64,000 nt of DNA from Rhodanobacter glycinis (GTDB taxonomy: Bacteria; Pseudomonadota; Gammaproteobacteria; Xanthomonadales; Rhodanobacteraceae), in NCBI RefSeq assembly GCF_006438785.1, contig NZ_RCZB01000001.1, forward strand, positions 124,001-188,000, written 5' to 3'. A program made the position numbers and the translations under genes. Shown in pieces: positions 53,500 through 61,639 of this stretch. Every line of letters starts with the position of its first letter. Within the stretch, counting starts at the first letter, position 1. The notes under the pieces were generated by a model, which saw nothing but the letters and a program-made list of their open reading frames with translations, had not been told where the DNA came from and made no database searches.

Positions 53500-54681
53500 A
53501 TGGGCATGCACTTCGACCTCTTTACGCTGGGCGTCATTGGTGCAGCCATTGGCATTGCCATCTCGATGAGCTTCACCTTGCTCGGGCTGGTGCTGCGTGG
53601 CCTGCCGGCGTTGCGCATCTGGGTCATCGCGTTCTGGGTGTTGACCGCCGCCGCGCTCGCGCAGGGGCTGAACGAAGACGGCAGCATGCTCTCGACGATC
53701 GTGGGTGGCGGCATGATCGCGCTGGCCAATGCGCTGATGCTGATGGGCATCGCCATCCACCTGCGCTATCCGTTGCGCTGGCGCTGGCCGATGGCGGTAG
53801 TGGGTCTGTTCCTCGCCAACCAGATCAGCGTCTACCTGTCGCCGCCATCGCAGACGGTATCGGCGCTGATGTTTGGCGCTTACAGCTTGGTATGGGACCT
53901 GTGGATGATCTGGGTGCTGCTGTGGCGCTCGCCGCGGGACATGCGCAACACCTGCGGCTTTACCGCGCTGATCTTTGCCATCGACGCGGTCTTCTACTTG
54001 CTGCGCTCGGTCGTCGTCCTGTTTCCGGAAAGATTCGCGAGCACAGCGCTCGACGACCTGCTTACCACGTGGAATTACCTCTTCGGCATCCTGTCCTCGT
54101 TCCTGCTGAGCACCGGGTTCACCCTGATGCTGGCCGAGCGATTGACCCTGGACCTGCGCCGGCTGGCGCACACCGATGGGCTCACCGGCCTGCTCAATCG
54201 CGGCGCGTTGATCGAAGCGGGCCTGCGCCTGGTCGATGCATGCCGTGCGCGCGGCCAGGCGTGCTGCGTGCTGATGTTCGACCTGGACAATTTCAAGGCG
54301 ATCAACGACGGCTGGGGCCACGCCGCGGGCGATGCAGTGCTCAATCATTTCGTCGAGGTGATCCGCGACACCGGACTGGCGCAAGGCGCATTGTTCGCCC
54401 GCTATGGCGGCGAGGAATTCGTACTGGTACTGCCCGCGATCGACCCTGCGCAGGCGGGTGCCATGGCCGAACGCATGCGCGCCGCCGTAGCAGCAAGATC
54501 CGCGCTGTTCCATGGTCGCCCCATCAACATCACCACCAGCGTCGGCGGCGCCGCGGCGGTCGACGCGAACTTCGAGCAGCTGGTCAGTGCCGCCGATGTC
54601 GCGTTGTATCGGGCCAAGCGCCAAGGCCGCAACCAGGTGGCGTGGAATCCGGGCGGAGCCGTGGCATCCGTGGTCCCCTGA
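53500..54681 (+). CDS. Membrane diguanylate cyclase (multi-TM sensor plus GGDEF)
   Basis: The product has 393 residues from the ATG at 53500. An ATG at 53506 is an alternative. About six TM helices span 5-195, followed by a GGDEF domain starting at HTDGLTGLLNRGALIEAG. The active site is ARYGGEEFVLV with GGEEF at 303-307. The usual RxxD inhibitory site is absent (AQGA at that place), so product feedback is probably lost. The membrane sensor has no known ligand. It makes c-di-GMP at the inner membrane. Confidence 0.93.
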   Translation: MGMHFDLFTLGVIGAAIGIAISMSFTLLGLVLRGLPALRIWVIAFWVLTAAALAQGLNEDGSMLSTIVGGGMIALANALMLMGIAIHLRYPLRWRWPMAVVGLFLANQISVYLSPPSQTVSALMFGAYSLVWDLWMIWVLLWRSPRDMRNTCGFTALIFAIDAVFYLLRSVVVLFPERFASTALDDLLTTWNYLFGILSSFLLSTGFTLMLAERLTLDLRRLAHTDGLTGLLNRGALIEAGLRLVDACRARGQACCVLMFDLDNFKAINDGWGHAAGDAVLNHFVEVIRDTGLAQGALFARYGGEEFVLVLPAIDPAQAGAMAERMRAAVAARSALFHGRPINITTSVGGAAAVDANFEQLVSAADVALYRAKRQGRNQVAWNPGGAVASVVP

Positions 54682-54748
54682 CGAAAACTTCACGCCTGGC
54701 CGGGTTCTCGCGTATGTTTGCGCATTCCGAAAGCCAAAGGCGCGCACC

Positions 54749-56134
54749 ATGACCGCATCGCTGGAGCAACACCCAGATCACCTCAGGCGCAGCCTGTCGA
54801 ACCGGCACCTGCAGCTGATCGCCATCGGTGGCGCGATCGGCACCGGCCTGTTCATGGGCTCGGGCAAGACGATCAGTCTGGCCGGACCGTCGATCCTGCT
54901 GGTCTATCTGATCATCGGCGTGATGCTGTTTTTCGTGATGCGGGCGATGGGCGAGCTGTTGCTGTCCAACCTCGAGTACAAATCCTTCATCGATTTCTCC
55001 ACCGATCTGCTCGGGCCATGGGCCGGGTTCTTCTGCGGCTGGACCTACTGGTTCTGCTGGATCATCACCGCGATCGCCGACGTGATCGCGATCGCCGCGT
55101 ACGCGCAGTTCTGGTTTCCCGGGCTGGCGCCGTGGATTCCGGCGGTGCTGTGCGTGGTGCTGCTGCTCAGCCTGAATCTGGTGACGGTGAAGCTGTTCGG
55201 CGAGATGGAGTTCTGGTTCGCGCTGATCAAGATCATCGCGATCTGCGCGCTGATCGTGACCGGTTTCGCCCTGGTCGCCTGGGGCTTCACGTCGCCGACC
55301 GGACACAAGGCTTCGCTGGCCAATCTCTGGAATGACGGGGGCGTGTTCCCGAAGGGGATGAGCGGTTTCTTCGCCGGCTTCCAGATCGCGGTATTCGCCT
55401 TCGTCGGCATCGAGCTGGTGGGCACCACCGCCGCCGAGACGGCCGACCCGAAGCGCAACCTGCCCAAGGCGATCAACTCGATCCCGGTGCGCATCATCAT
55501 CTTCTACGTGCTGGCCCTGGTCGCGATCATGGTGGTGACGCCGTGGCGCCTGGTGGAGCCCGGCAAGAGCCCCTTCGTGGAGCTGTTCGTGCTGGCCGGT
55601 ATCCCGGCCGCGGCGAGCCTGATCAACTTCGTGGTGCTGACCTCGGCCACGTCCTCGGCCAACAGCGGCATCTTCTCCACCAGTCGCATGCTCTATGGCC
55701 TGGCCGAAGAGCAGCATGCGCCGAAGATGTTCGCGCGGTTGTCGCGCGCGGCGGTGCCGTCGCTGGGCCTGCTGTTCTCTTGTTTTTGCCTGCTGCTGGG
55801 CGCGGCACTGATCTACCTGATCCCCGACCTGATCACCGCGTTCACCCTGATCACCACGTTGTCCGCGGTGCTGTTCATGTTCGTGTGGTCGCTGATCCTG
55901 TTCGCCTATATCGCCTACCGGCGCAAGCGCCCGCAGCTGCACGAAGAGTCCATCTACAAGATGCCCGGCGGCGTGGCGATGTGTTACGTCTGCCTGGCGT
56001 TTTTCGTGTTCGTGCTGGTGCTGCTGAGCCTGCAGCCGGATACCCGCGAAGCGTTGATCGCCAGCCCGGTGTGGTTCGTGCTGCTGGCGATCGGCTACCT
56101 GTGGAAGGGACGTCGGGCGCGCCGGGCCGCGTAA
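54749..56134 (+). CDS. cycA: D-serine/D-alanine/glycine permease (APC family)
   Basis: The product has 461 residues from the ATG at 54749, twelve helices, near the usual length. It matches E. coli CycA over its whole length, as I recall that sequence. NRHLQLIAIGGAIGTGLFMG is in helix 1. FFAGFQIAVFAFVGIELVGT and the TSATSSANSGIFSTSRMLYG stretch follow. It imports D-Ala, D-Ser, glycine and D-cycloserine with protons. Its position after the peptidoglycan genes fits recycling of D-amino acids from the wall. Confidence 0.95.
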   Translation: MTASLEQHPDHLRRSLSNRHLQLIAIGGAIGTGLFMGSGKTISLAGPSILLVYLIIGVMLFFVMRAMGELLLSNLEYKSFIDFSTDLLGPWAGFFCGWTYWFCWIITAIADVIAIAAYAQFWFPGLAPWIPAVLCVVLLLSLNLVTVKLFGEMEFWFALIKIIAICALIVTGFALVAWGFTSPTGHKASLANLWNDGGVFPKGMSGFFAGFQIAVFAFVGIELVGTTAAETADPKRNLPKAINSIPVRIIIFYVLALVAIMVVTPWRLVEPGKSPFVELFVLAGIPAAASLINFVVLTSATSSANSGIFSTSRMLYGLAEEQHAPKMFARLSRAAVPSLGLLFSCFCLLLGAALIYLIPDLITAFTLITTLSAVLFMFVWSLILFAYIAYRRKRPQLHEESIYKMPGGVAMCYVCLAFFVFVLVLLSLQPDTREALIASPVWFVLLAIGYLWKGRRARRAA

Positions 56135-56234
56135 TGCCGGCCGAGTGATCCATCGGGTGGGCGGCGCGGTGAATGACTGACGGCCGCGCTGCCATGCGGG
56201 GATTCCCGTTGCCGTAGGAGTACATCTTGTGCGC

Positions 56235-56509
56235 AATAGTAACGAGCAGCCGGGACAGACGTGGTCCGAATCCGGTGCCAGCATGTTGTGATAGACGATG
56301 AGCTGCGGACGGCCTTCGAACAGGTCTGCGAATGTGCGCGTACCGGCGGTCGAGCCGAATGTGTAGCTGTCGTCGACGCGTGTCATCGGCAAGCGTCGAC
56401 GCTGTGCGTTCAAGGCATCCTGCGCGCGGGTGTGCGCTTTCTCTTCAACGAGCAAGGCGCGGCGCTCGGCCTGCCATTGTTCACGCGAGACGATGGGTGG
56501 ATGGCTCAT
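56235..56509 (-). pseudogene. 3'-truncated DUF899 gene
   Basis: It has a perfect start at 56509 with GAGGAG upstream. The family sequence REQWQAERRALLVEEKAHTR continues to DHVCPGCSLLL near residue 92, then stops matching abruptly near 56240. The remaining two thirds of the family are missing. The frame stays open through antisense cycA, which has no meaning. It lies 34 bp after the GST gene and would be co-transcribed. Truncation looks recent. Confidence 0.82.
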
Positions 56510-56542
56510 GGCGGTCTCCTCGGGATGCGTCGAAGGATTCGA

Positions 56543-57202
56543 TCAGTCGCGGTCGGGTGCGCCAAGCGGGAAGTAGGCGCGGTACGGCCGCGCCTCATCG
56601 ACGGCACGCGCAAACGAGGGACGTGCCAGCAGGCGTTGCCGGTACGCCGTGACGTTGGCGTATTTCGGCGGGATCGGGTGCGCCCAGTCGGCGTAGAACA
56701 ACGCGGGTGCGGCGGCGCAGTCGGCGAGGCTGAAATTGTCGCCGGCGGCCCAGCGGCGCGCGGCCATCTTCTGGTCAAGCCAGGTGTAGGCGGTGTCGAG
56801 CATCGTGCGCGCCTCGGTCACGCCGAAGCTATCGCGATCGGCGTCGGGGCGCAGGCGGTCGAACACGAGCTTCTGCAGCGGCGTCTGGATGTAGTTGTCG
56901 AAGAAACGATCCAGCACGCGCGCCTCGAGCGCGGCATCGGCGTCGATGGGGATCAGTCGCGCCGCGCCGGGATAGTGCAGGTCGAGGTACTCGATGATGA
57001 TGCTCGACTCGACCACCGAGCGCTCGCCGTCCAGCAGCAGGGGCATGCGTTTCAGCGGCCATAGCCGCGCGAACTCTTCGGCGGCGTCGGCGGCGCCCGG
57101 AGCGAGCATGCGCCACTCGAACGGCGTGCCGTTTTCGTACAGCGCAATCAGCACCTTCTGGCAGTAGGATGAGAACGGATGGGCGTACAGCTTCAGGGTC
57201 AT
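56543..57202 (-). CDS. Glutathione S-transferase
   Basis: The product has 219 residues from the ATG at 57202. The thioredoxin-like N domain starts LKLYAHPFSSYCQKVLIALYE, with a Ser-Ser-Tyr-Cys active-site turn near 11-14. Gln/Glu-Ser binding is in ERSVVESSIIIEYL near 60. The helical domain contains AAGDNFSLADCAAAPALFYA. It is a typical beta-like GST for detoxification. The following truncated DUF899 gene is on the same transcript. Confidence 0.93.
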   Translation of the reverse strand: MTLKLYAHPFSSYCQKVLIALYENGTPFEWRMLAPGAADAAEEFARLWPLKRMPLLLDGERSVVESSIIIEYLDLHYPGAARLIPIDADAALEARVLDRFFDNYIQTPLQKLVFDRLRPDADRDSFGVTEARTMLDTAYTWLDQKMAARRWAAGDNFSLADCAAAPALFYADWAHPIPPKYANVTAYRQRLLARPSFARAVDEARPYRAYFPLGAPDRD

Positions 57203-57315
57203 CGATCGGTCGTCTTGTGGGGGGTCTGCCAGAGCGACGAATGGTCGGCCGGGAAATCGACATTCGCCGTGTTCGACGCGCTGTTGGCATCATCTTGGTA
57301 TCGTCAGACGGCGAC

Positions 57316-57540
57316 ATGTTGCCGGCGAGCTGCGGCATGCACGTTACCGGTACCGCCAGCGCACCCCGCTTCAAGATCGATCCGGCCGCGGTCACCAGCG
57401 TGATCAAGGCGGGCCTGACCGGATCCAAAGATACCGGCGCCAAGACGCCGCGCACCGGCAAATCCACCCGCAAGAAGGATGCGCTTAACAATTTGCTGCG
57501 GCGGGGGCGCTGGGGTCGAAGAGCGGACATTGAGCGCAGC
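57316..57540 (+). pseudogene. Possible fragment of an AsmA-like C terminus
   Basis: One plus frame reads GTASAPRFKIDPAAVTSVIK and then a Lys-rich end KKDALNNLLRRGRW. This resembles the C terminus of AsmA-type proteins, in which GT.. .PRF..DP is followed by a basic LLRGLF-type end. There is no start and no upstream body. It could be a relic or chance. The rest of the 57203-57621 gap shows no gene. Confidence 0.3.
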
Positions 57541-57621
57541 AGTGGATTTTCGCGGCCACGCCCATACTTTCCATCGGGACAGGCTCGTGTCTTGAACTGA
57601 TGTGTACTACCGGAGGTTTCC

Positions 57622-57888
57622 ATGGCAACGGGTTGGGCAGGCGACGGCGCCGTGCAGGAGCAGATCGACGCCACGGTCAACGATGCCGTGCAGCGGGCGC
57701 GCCAGCAGTTGCGCAAGGGCCCCGGCCTGAAGCGCTGCGAGGAATGCGATGCGGCAATCCCGGCAGCACGGCGCAAGGCCGTGCCGGGCGTGCGCCTGTG
57801 CGTGGCCTGCCAGGAGCTCCGCGACGAAGAAAGCCGCGGCGCTGGTCTCTACAACCGCCGCGGCAGCAAGGACAGTCAGCTGCGCTGA
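57622..57888 (+). CDS. DksA/TraR-type C4 zinc-finger protein
   Basis: The product has 88 residues from the ATG at 57622, with GGAGG six bases upstream. The zinc finger is CEECDAAIPAARR then CVACQELRDEES near 44-68, matching the C-terminal finger of the DksA/TraR group (YbiI type). There is no long coiled coil as in DksA itself, so it is a short homologue. It may modulate RNA polymerase or act in another manner. It stands alone. A short palindrome follows. Confidence 0.9.
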   Translation: MATGWAGDGAVQEQIDATVNDAVQRARQQLRKGPGLKRCEECDAAIPAARRKAVPGVRLCVACQELRDEESRGAGLYNRRGSKDSQLR

Positions 57889-57927
57889 CGCTCGAACGCA
57901 AGGTGCAGCCACCGGCGAATCTTTTGA

Positions 57928-57944
57928 GGGAATTTCGAATTCCC
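57928..57944 (+). terminator. Short palindrome after the DksA-like gene
   Basis: GGGAATT and AATTCCC form perfect 7-base arms around TCG, 40 bp downstream of the stop at 57888. It may be a weak terminator or processing hairpin. It sits just before the long inverted repeat at 57954. Confidence 0.4.
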
Positions 57945-57953
57945 CTGTTCTGT

Positions 57954-58030
57954 CGTCATCCCGGCGAAGACCGGAATGCATGTTGCCGTTACGAAGGAGC
58001 CCATGGATTCCAGTCTTCGCCGGAATGACG
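57954..58030. repeat. Mirrored REP-like element (24-bp inverted arms)
   Basis: CGTCATCCCGGCGAAGACCG begins one arm (57954-57977). The other arm at 58007-58030 is its reverse complement with 22 of 24 matches. The 29-base spacer holds an ATGGATTCC-type end. This is the well-known dispersed GTCATTCCGGCGAAGACC repeat of many Proteobacteria. It can fold into a stable hairpin and probably ends or protects transcripts. Confidence 0.85.
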
Positions 58031-58048
58031 GCATTGGGTGGCGGATGT

Positions 58049-58462
58049 CTAAGAATCAGCAGTCAGCTGCGTGGCGATGCGCACCTCGCCGGTCAGCACC
58101 TTGTGGATGGGGCACATATTGGCGATCTGCAGCAGGCGACCGCGCTGCTCGTCGGTCAATGTCCCCTGCAGAGCGATCGCACGCGTGATGTCGCTGCCTG
58201 CCGCGGGTGTGCCATCAGGATTGAATTGCAGCTCGACGCCAACGCCGGTCAGCGGCCACTGTTTGCGTGCGGCGTACATCTGCAGCGTGATCGCGGTGCA
58301 TGCTCCGAGCGCCGAAAGCAGTAATTGATGTGGCGACGGAGCGGTGTCGCCGCCGCCCTTGTCGGCGGGCTCATCCGCCAGCCAGCTGTGCCCGGGATCG
58401 TCGGTGAATGTGACGGTGAACGGGACGGCACCGGTAGTGGCACGGACGGTGGGGATGGTCAT
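58049..58462 (-). CDS. OsmC/Ohr-family protein
   Basis: The product has 137 residues. The two catalytic cysteines are Cys55 in [13 protein letters not shown] and Cys117 in [11 protein letters not shown]. This is the OsmC arrangement of peroxide-reducing dithiol proteins. It has [13 protein letters not shown] near the start. It should reduce organic hydroperoxides in the cytoplasm. The gene stands alone, and the REP-like element lies just downstream of its stop. Confidence 0.94.
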   Translation of the reverse strand: MTIPTVRATTGAVPFTVTFTDDPGHSWLADEPADKGGGDTAPSPHQLLLSALGACTAITLQMYAARKQWPLTGVGVELQFNPDGTPAAGSDITRAIALQGTLTDEQRGRLLQIANMCPIHKVLTGEVRIATQLTADS

Positions 58463-58596
58463 GGATGAAATCTCTGGTGGTATGTCGCCTGATCATCGCC
58501 TCATTCGCCAGAGCGTGCCAAACAGAGCGAAACACCATTGCGAGGAATCTCCATCTATTGGAATGAATCGGTGCCATGCATGAGCGAACAGCGGCA

Positions 58597-59865
58597 TCAG
58601 TGTCCCTTCTTCGATATTGAGATGACACGCTCGCCTAGCGTCTTGCCGGCAATACCCCACGCGCGCACGAAGTACGCGCCTGGCTCCAGGTAAAGTGAGG
58701 CTTGTTCCCGCATGTGCAACAGAGTGAAGCGATCTGCTGGCGTGGCGTCGTCAGACTCGTTTGCCGCATGGGCCTCGACCACGCAGGGGCGTCTCCCGGC
58801 ACAAAGGGAGGAGTCGATGGGCCACGCATGACGCCGGTGATCCAAGCTCAGCCATTCGGGACGCAGCTGCCTGTCTGCAGGCGGCAAGATCACGCTGACA
58901 TCGTTGCGCAGCGGGTCGGCGCTCCACGGACTTTCATCACTGCGGCGCAGCAGAATCGTGGCACGGTTCGGATGGAATGCCGCGATCAGCTGTCGATAGT
59001 TTGGCGTCTGGCGGTCGGGATCGACACCACGGAATTTTGTTTGGTCGATGGACAAGGGGTCGAAACTACTCAATCGCTTCAGTTCCATCGCCATGGGCCT
59101 GGCGCCTAACATGAACCCCTCGGCCTTGTCTATATGCCCATAGCCTGCGTGCACGAACAGGCGCGCTTCTGGATTTTCAGCAAACACGCGGCGATAGAGA
59201 TTGCCAGCCTGACCGCTTTCCCGATCCTGTTGTGTCTTCCCAACCGATTCGTAAGGCACGATCACAAAGCCCAGCCGGATCGCCTCCCGCACGATTTCGC
59301 CGTAAAGCGGCTCGCGCAGATATTCACTGCCGCTGGCCGCTACCGGATAACCGCGGCGGGTCAGCCCGGTGTCCTCCTCGCCGATGGCCTCGGCGGCGAA
59401 ATGTGTAAAGCCGAGCCTGCGCAGGCGTGGCAATAGCGCCAGCGTGAGCAGGCGGGTTTGCGGGTCGTGATGGGCCTCGTTGACCATTACGATGCGGCCG
59501 TCTGCGGCGAGCCTGGTTATCGCGGTTACCGCGTTTGCAGTTCGCCAGAGAGATGGCGATGGCATGACCGGACTGGGATGGATCGCGCCGGTGAATGGGA
59601 AGTCAGCTATGGCGGCCCGATACAGCCCAAGATTGGCGTCAGCGAAAGCGAGAAACTGGCGGGCCTGCAACCGATCGTCGGCTGAAAGCTGCGGCATGAT
59701 GCGGCGCAGATAACCGTAGCGCGCAAGGTCATTGGTCAACGGCTTCAGCTCGCTGAAGAAATCGTGGGTCACCGGCGGTATGGGTTCGCCAGCGCCCGCA
59801 TTCATCGCGTTCATGGCGAGCAACACGGAAAGGCAAAGCATCGCGGCAGAGATTCGTGTCGGCAT
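58597..59865 (-). CDS. Secreted protein with EreA/ChaN-like signature
   Basis: The product has 422 residues with a signal peptide (1-25). The segment GRIVMVNEAHHDPQTRLLTL near 125, followed by FTHFAAEAI and then FVIVPYESV, resembles the conserved acidic/His motif of the ChaN/EreA/TraB superfamily, where Glu-His pairs take part in metal or haem binding or in hydrolysis. The C-terminal third is poorly conserved. The role is unknown, and it acts in the periplasm. An imperfect inverted repeat lies directly upstream. Confidence 0.6.
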   Translation of the reverse strand: MPTRISAAMLCLSVLLAMNAMNAGAGEPIPPVTHDFFSELKPLTNDLARYGYLRRIMPQLSADDRLQARQFLAFADANLGLYRAAIADFPFTGAIHPSPVMPSPSLWRTANAVTAITRLAADGRIVMVNEAHHDPQTRLLTLALLPRLRRLGFTHFAAEAIGEEDTGLTRRGYPVAASGSEYLREPLYGEIVREAIRLGFVIVPYESVGKTQQDRESGQAGNLYRRVFAENPEARLFVHAGYGHIDKAEGFMLGARPMAMELKRLSSFDPLSIDQTKFRGVDPDRQTPNYRQLIAAFHPNRATILLRRSDESPWSADPLRNDVSVILPPADRQLRPEWLSLDHRRHAWPIDSSLCAGRRPCVVEAHAANESDDATPADRFTLLHMREQASLYLEPGAYFVRAWGIAGKTLGERVISISKKGH

Positions 59866-59870
59866 GATTA

Positions 59871-59912
59871 GGATTACTCATGTAATTTTATTAAAAACTA
59901 CACGTGTAATCC
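59871..59912. promoter_or_regulatory. Inverted repeat upstream of the EreA/ChaN-like gene
   Basis: GGATTACTCATGTA (59871-59884) and TACACGTGTAATCC (59899-59912) match as inverted arms at 12 of 14 positions with a 14-base AT-rich spacer. The site starts 6 bp upstream of the start at 59865. It would cover the promoter or leader and is suitable for a repressor. Confidence 0.6.
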
Positions 59913-59993
59913 AGTCGGTGCAAGCGACCCACCCACGAGGCTTTGACTGTGAAGACACGCGGCGCGGCTGTTTTGCCGCGCCCCGTGGCCTGA

Positions 59994-60395
59994 TTATCGT
60001 CGGTCGATGAAGTTGATACTGGCCATGCCGTTCGATTTGGCGCTGGACAGCACATGTGCCACGACCTGATAGGACGCGCCGTCGGCAACATCGATGTACA
60101 GCGCCGGTTGGATCTTCTGCAACCCGGCAATGGCCAGCTGGGCGTTGATGGCGATCTGGTCCACCGGCATGTCATTCCAGTACAACGAGCCATCGGCGTG
60201 GATCGCCAACTGGATCGGTTCGACTTTTTGTTGCGTTCCGTCCGGGATCGGTCGCGGCAAATCGATCTTCAGCTTGTGGGTGACGACCGGCGTCGAGATC
60301 ATGAAGATGATCAGCAGCACCAGCAGCACGTCGACGAGTGGAGTGACGTTGATCTGTGAAACGGCAACACTGGAAACGCGAGCAGGGAAAGCCAT
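59994..60395 (-). CDS. ExbD/TolR-family protein, orphan
   Basis: The product has 133 residues from the ATG at 60395, with AGGAGGAAG six bases upstream. The single TM helix holds INVTPLVDVLLVLLIIFMIS, including the conserved proton-carrying Asp, near 17-36. The periplasmic domain follows. These proteins energise TonB or Tol systems only with an ExbB/TolQ partner, and none is nearby. It probably joins a complex encoded elsewhere. Confidence 0.92.
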   Translation of the reverse strand: MAFPARVSSVAVSQINVTPLVDVLLVLLIIFMISTPVVTHKLKIDLPRPIPDGTQQKVEPIQLAIHADGSLYWNDMPVDQIAINAQLAIAGLQKIQPALYIDVADGASYQVVAHVLSSAKSNGMASINFIDRR

Positions 60396-60525
60396 GATTC
60401 TTCCTCCTGATGAACGTGACAAGGTCGATCGACGCCACGCCTGGCGGACCGTGGCGAGGCCAGCTTACTCCTGCCTGCGCGGAGGCTGGCGAGGTGCCGA
60501 GGCGCATCGCGAATCACGCAGCCGC

Positions 60526-60798
60526 TCACTGCAGCGCCGTCACGTCGATCTTCTGCATCATGGCTGCCATTACCCGTCGCGCCTTGGCTTGGTTAGGGTC
60601 GGTCAGCCACTCGATCAGCTGCCTGGGTACACACTTGCCACGAGGCCGTAGCGATCTTTCAGCCAACCGCATTGCTGGGCGTTCTCGTCGCCACCGGCGG
60701 ACAGGTGTAGAACGTGGCGGCCTGTTCGGCCTGGTCGTCGAACCACCGGAACGGGGTGATGCGCTGGAAGCGGGCGTTTGTGGTTTTCTCTTCGGCAT
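60526..60798 (-). pseudogene. Degraded PhnB-like VOC gene
   Basis: Three pieces of a 3-demethylubiquinone methyltransferase/PhnB-like glyoxalase remain in different frames. They are RITPFRWFDDQAEQAATFYT (N terminus), CGWLKDRYGLVASVYP (middle) and LIEWLTDPNQAKARRVMAAM (C terminus), ending TALQ. Much of the central part is missing and at least two frameshifts separate them. The order is correct, so it is one decayed gene. Confidence 0.85.
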
Positions 60799-60939
60799 GT
60801 CGCGGTAACGTGGACGACGGGCGGGCAGTTCGCCAGACCCGGCCTGCCACGGGCCATGGCGCTGCACTTCCATGGGGCTTCGTGGCGCGCCTGGGCGGTA
60901 TCGTGGGAACATGCCGGCTGCCCTCAACCGTGATTTGCC

Positions 60940-61611
60940 GTGGAGACACAGGCCATTCCGATCCCACCGAACCAACCTGAGCTTGCGCCTGGAATCAGCT
61001 ACTTCTTTGCCGTGCTGCCCGATGACCGGGCGAAGTCCGAAATCGCTGGCGCGGGCGAGCGCTTTCGCAAATCGCATCGGGTAAGCGGTTCATCGGTGGG
61101 CGTCGACAGCCTGCATCTGTCGTTGTGTCCGATGGGCAAGCCGGAACGATTGCGACAACCACTGGAAAGCGCGTTACTGGCAGCTGCGGCGGAGGTGGTC
61201 GCCGAAAGTTTCGACGCCATGCTGGATTCGGCGATGCGCTTCAGCGCCAGGGATGGTCAGTTTCCGTTCGTGCTGTGCACGGACGCCGCCACCACGGCGG
61301 CGGCATTGGACCTGCGCAAGGCGATCGCCGCAGCGCAGCTTCGCGTCGGGTTGCAGGTGAGCGGGGTTTCCAGTTTCCTGCCGCACGTCACTCTGCTGCA
61401 GGGTCATGCGGTCGACGCCATCGAGGAATCGATTACACCGATTCAATGGCATGTGCACGAGTTCGTGCTGATCCGCAGTTTCTTCGGCCAATCCAGATAC
61501 GAAGTGATCGGCTGTTGGCCGCTGACGTTGCAAGCCGAACCCGAGGTGCATGACCTGCTGGAGGAAATGGCCCGCATGCCGGATCTGCCCGACTTGCCTG
61601 CCGAGGATTGA
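60940..61611 (+). CDS. 2'-5' RNA ligase family (2H phosphoesterase) protein, second copy
   Basis: The product has 223 residues from a GTG at 60940. The two motifs are HLSL in DSLHLSLCPMGKPERL near 59 and HVTLLQG near 149, so one HxSx and one HxTx. The overall length and the ending HEFVLIRSFFGQSRYE agree with the ThpR-like family. It is diverged from the gene at 42876. It probably hydrolyses a cyclic phosphodiester, possibly a different one. Confidence 0.85.
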   Translation: METQAIPIPPNQPELAPGISYFFAVLPDDRAKSEIAGAGERFRKSHRVSGSSVGVDSLHLSLCPMGKPERLRQPLESALLAAAAEVVAESFDAMLDSAMRFSARDGQFPFVLCTDAATTAAALDLRKAIAAAQLRVGLQVSGVSSFLPHVTLLQGHAVDAIEESITPIQWHVHEFVLIRSFFGQSRYEVIGCWPLTLQAEPEVHDLLEEMARMPDLPDLPAED

Positions 61612-61639
61612 TGCGGGTTGATTGTGCTGGTCGACGCCG

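Noticed and set aside
54584..56509. A 641-codon minus-strand frame
   Set aside because: Only its first 92 codons resemble DUF899. The rest is antisense to cycA.
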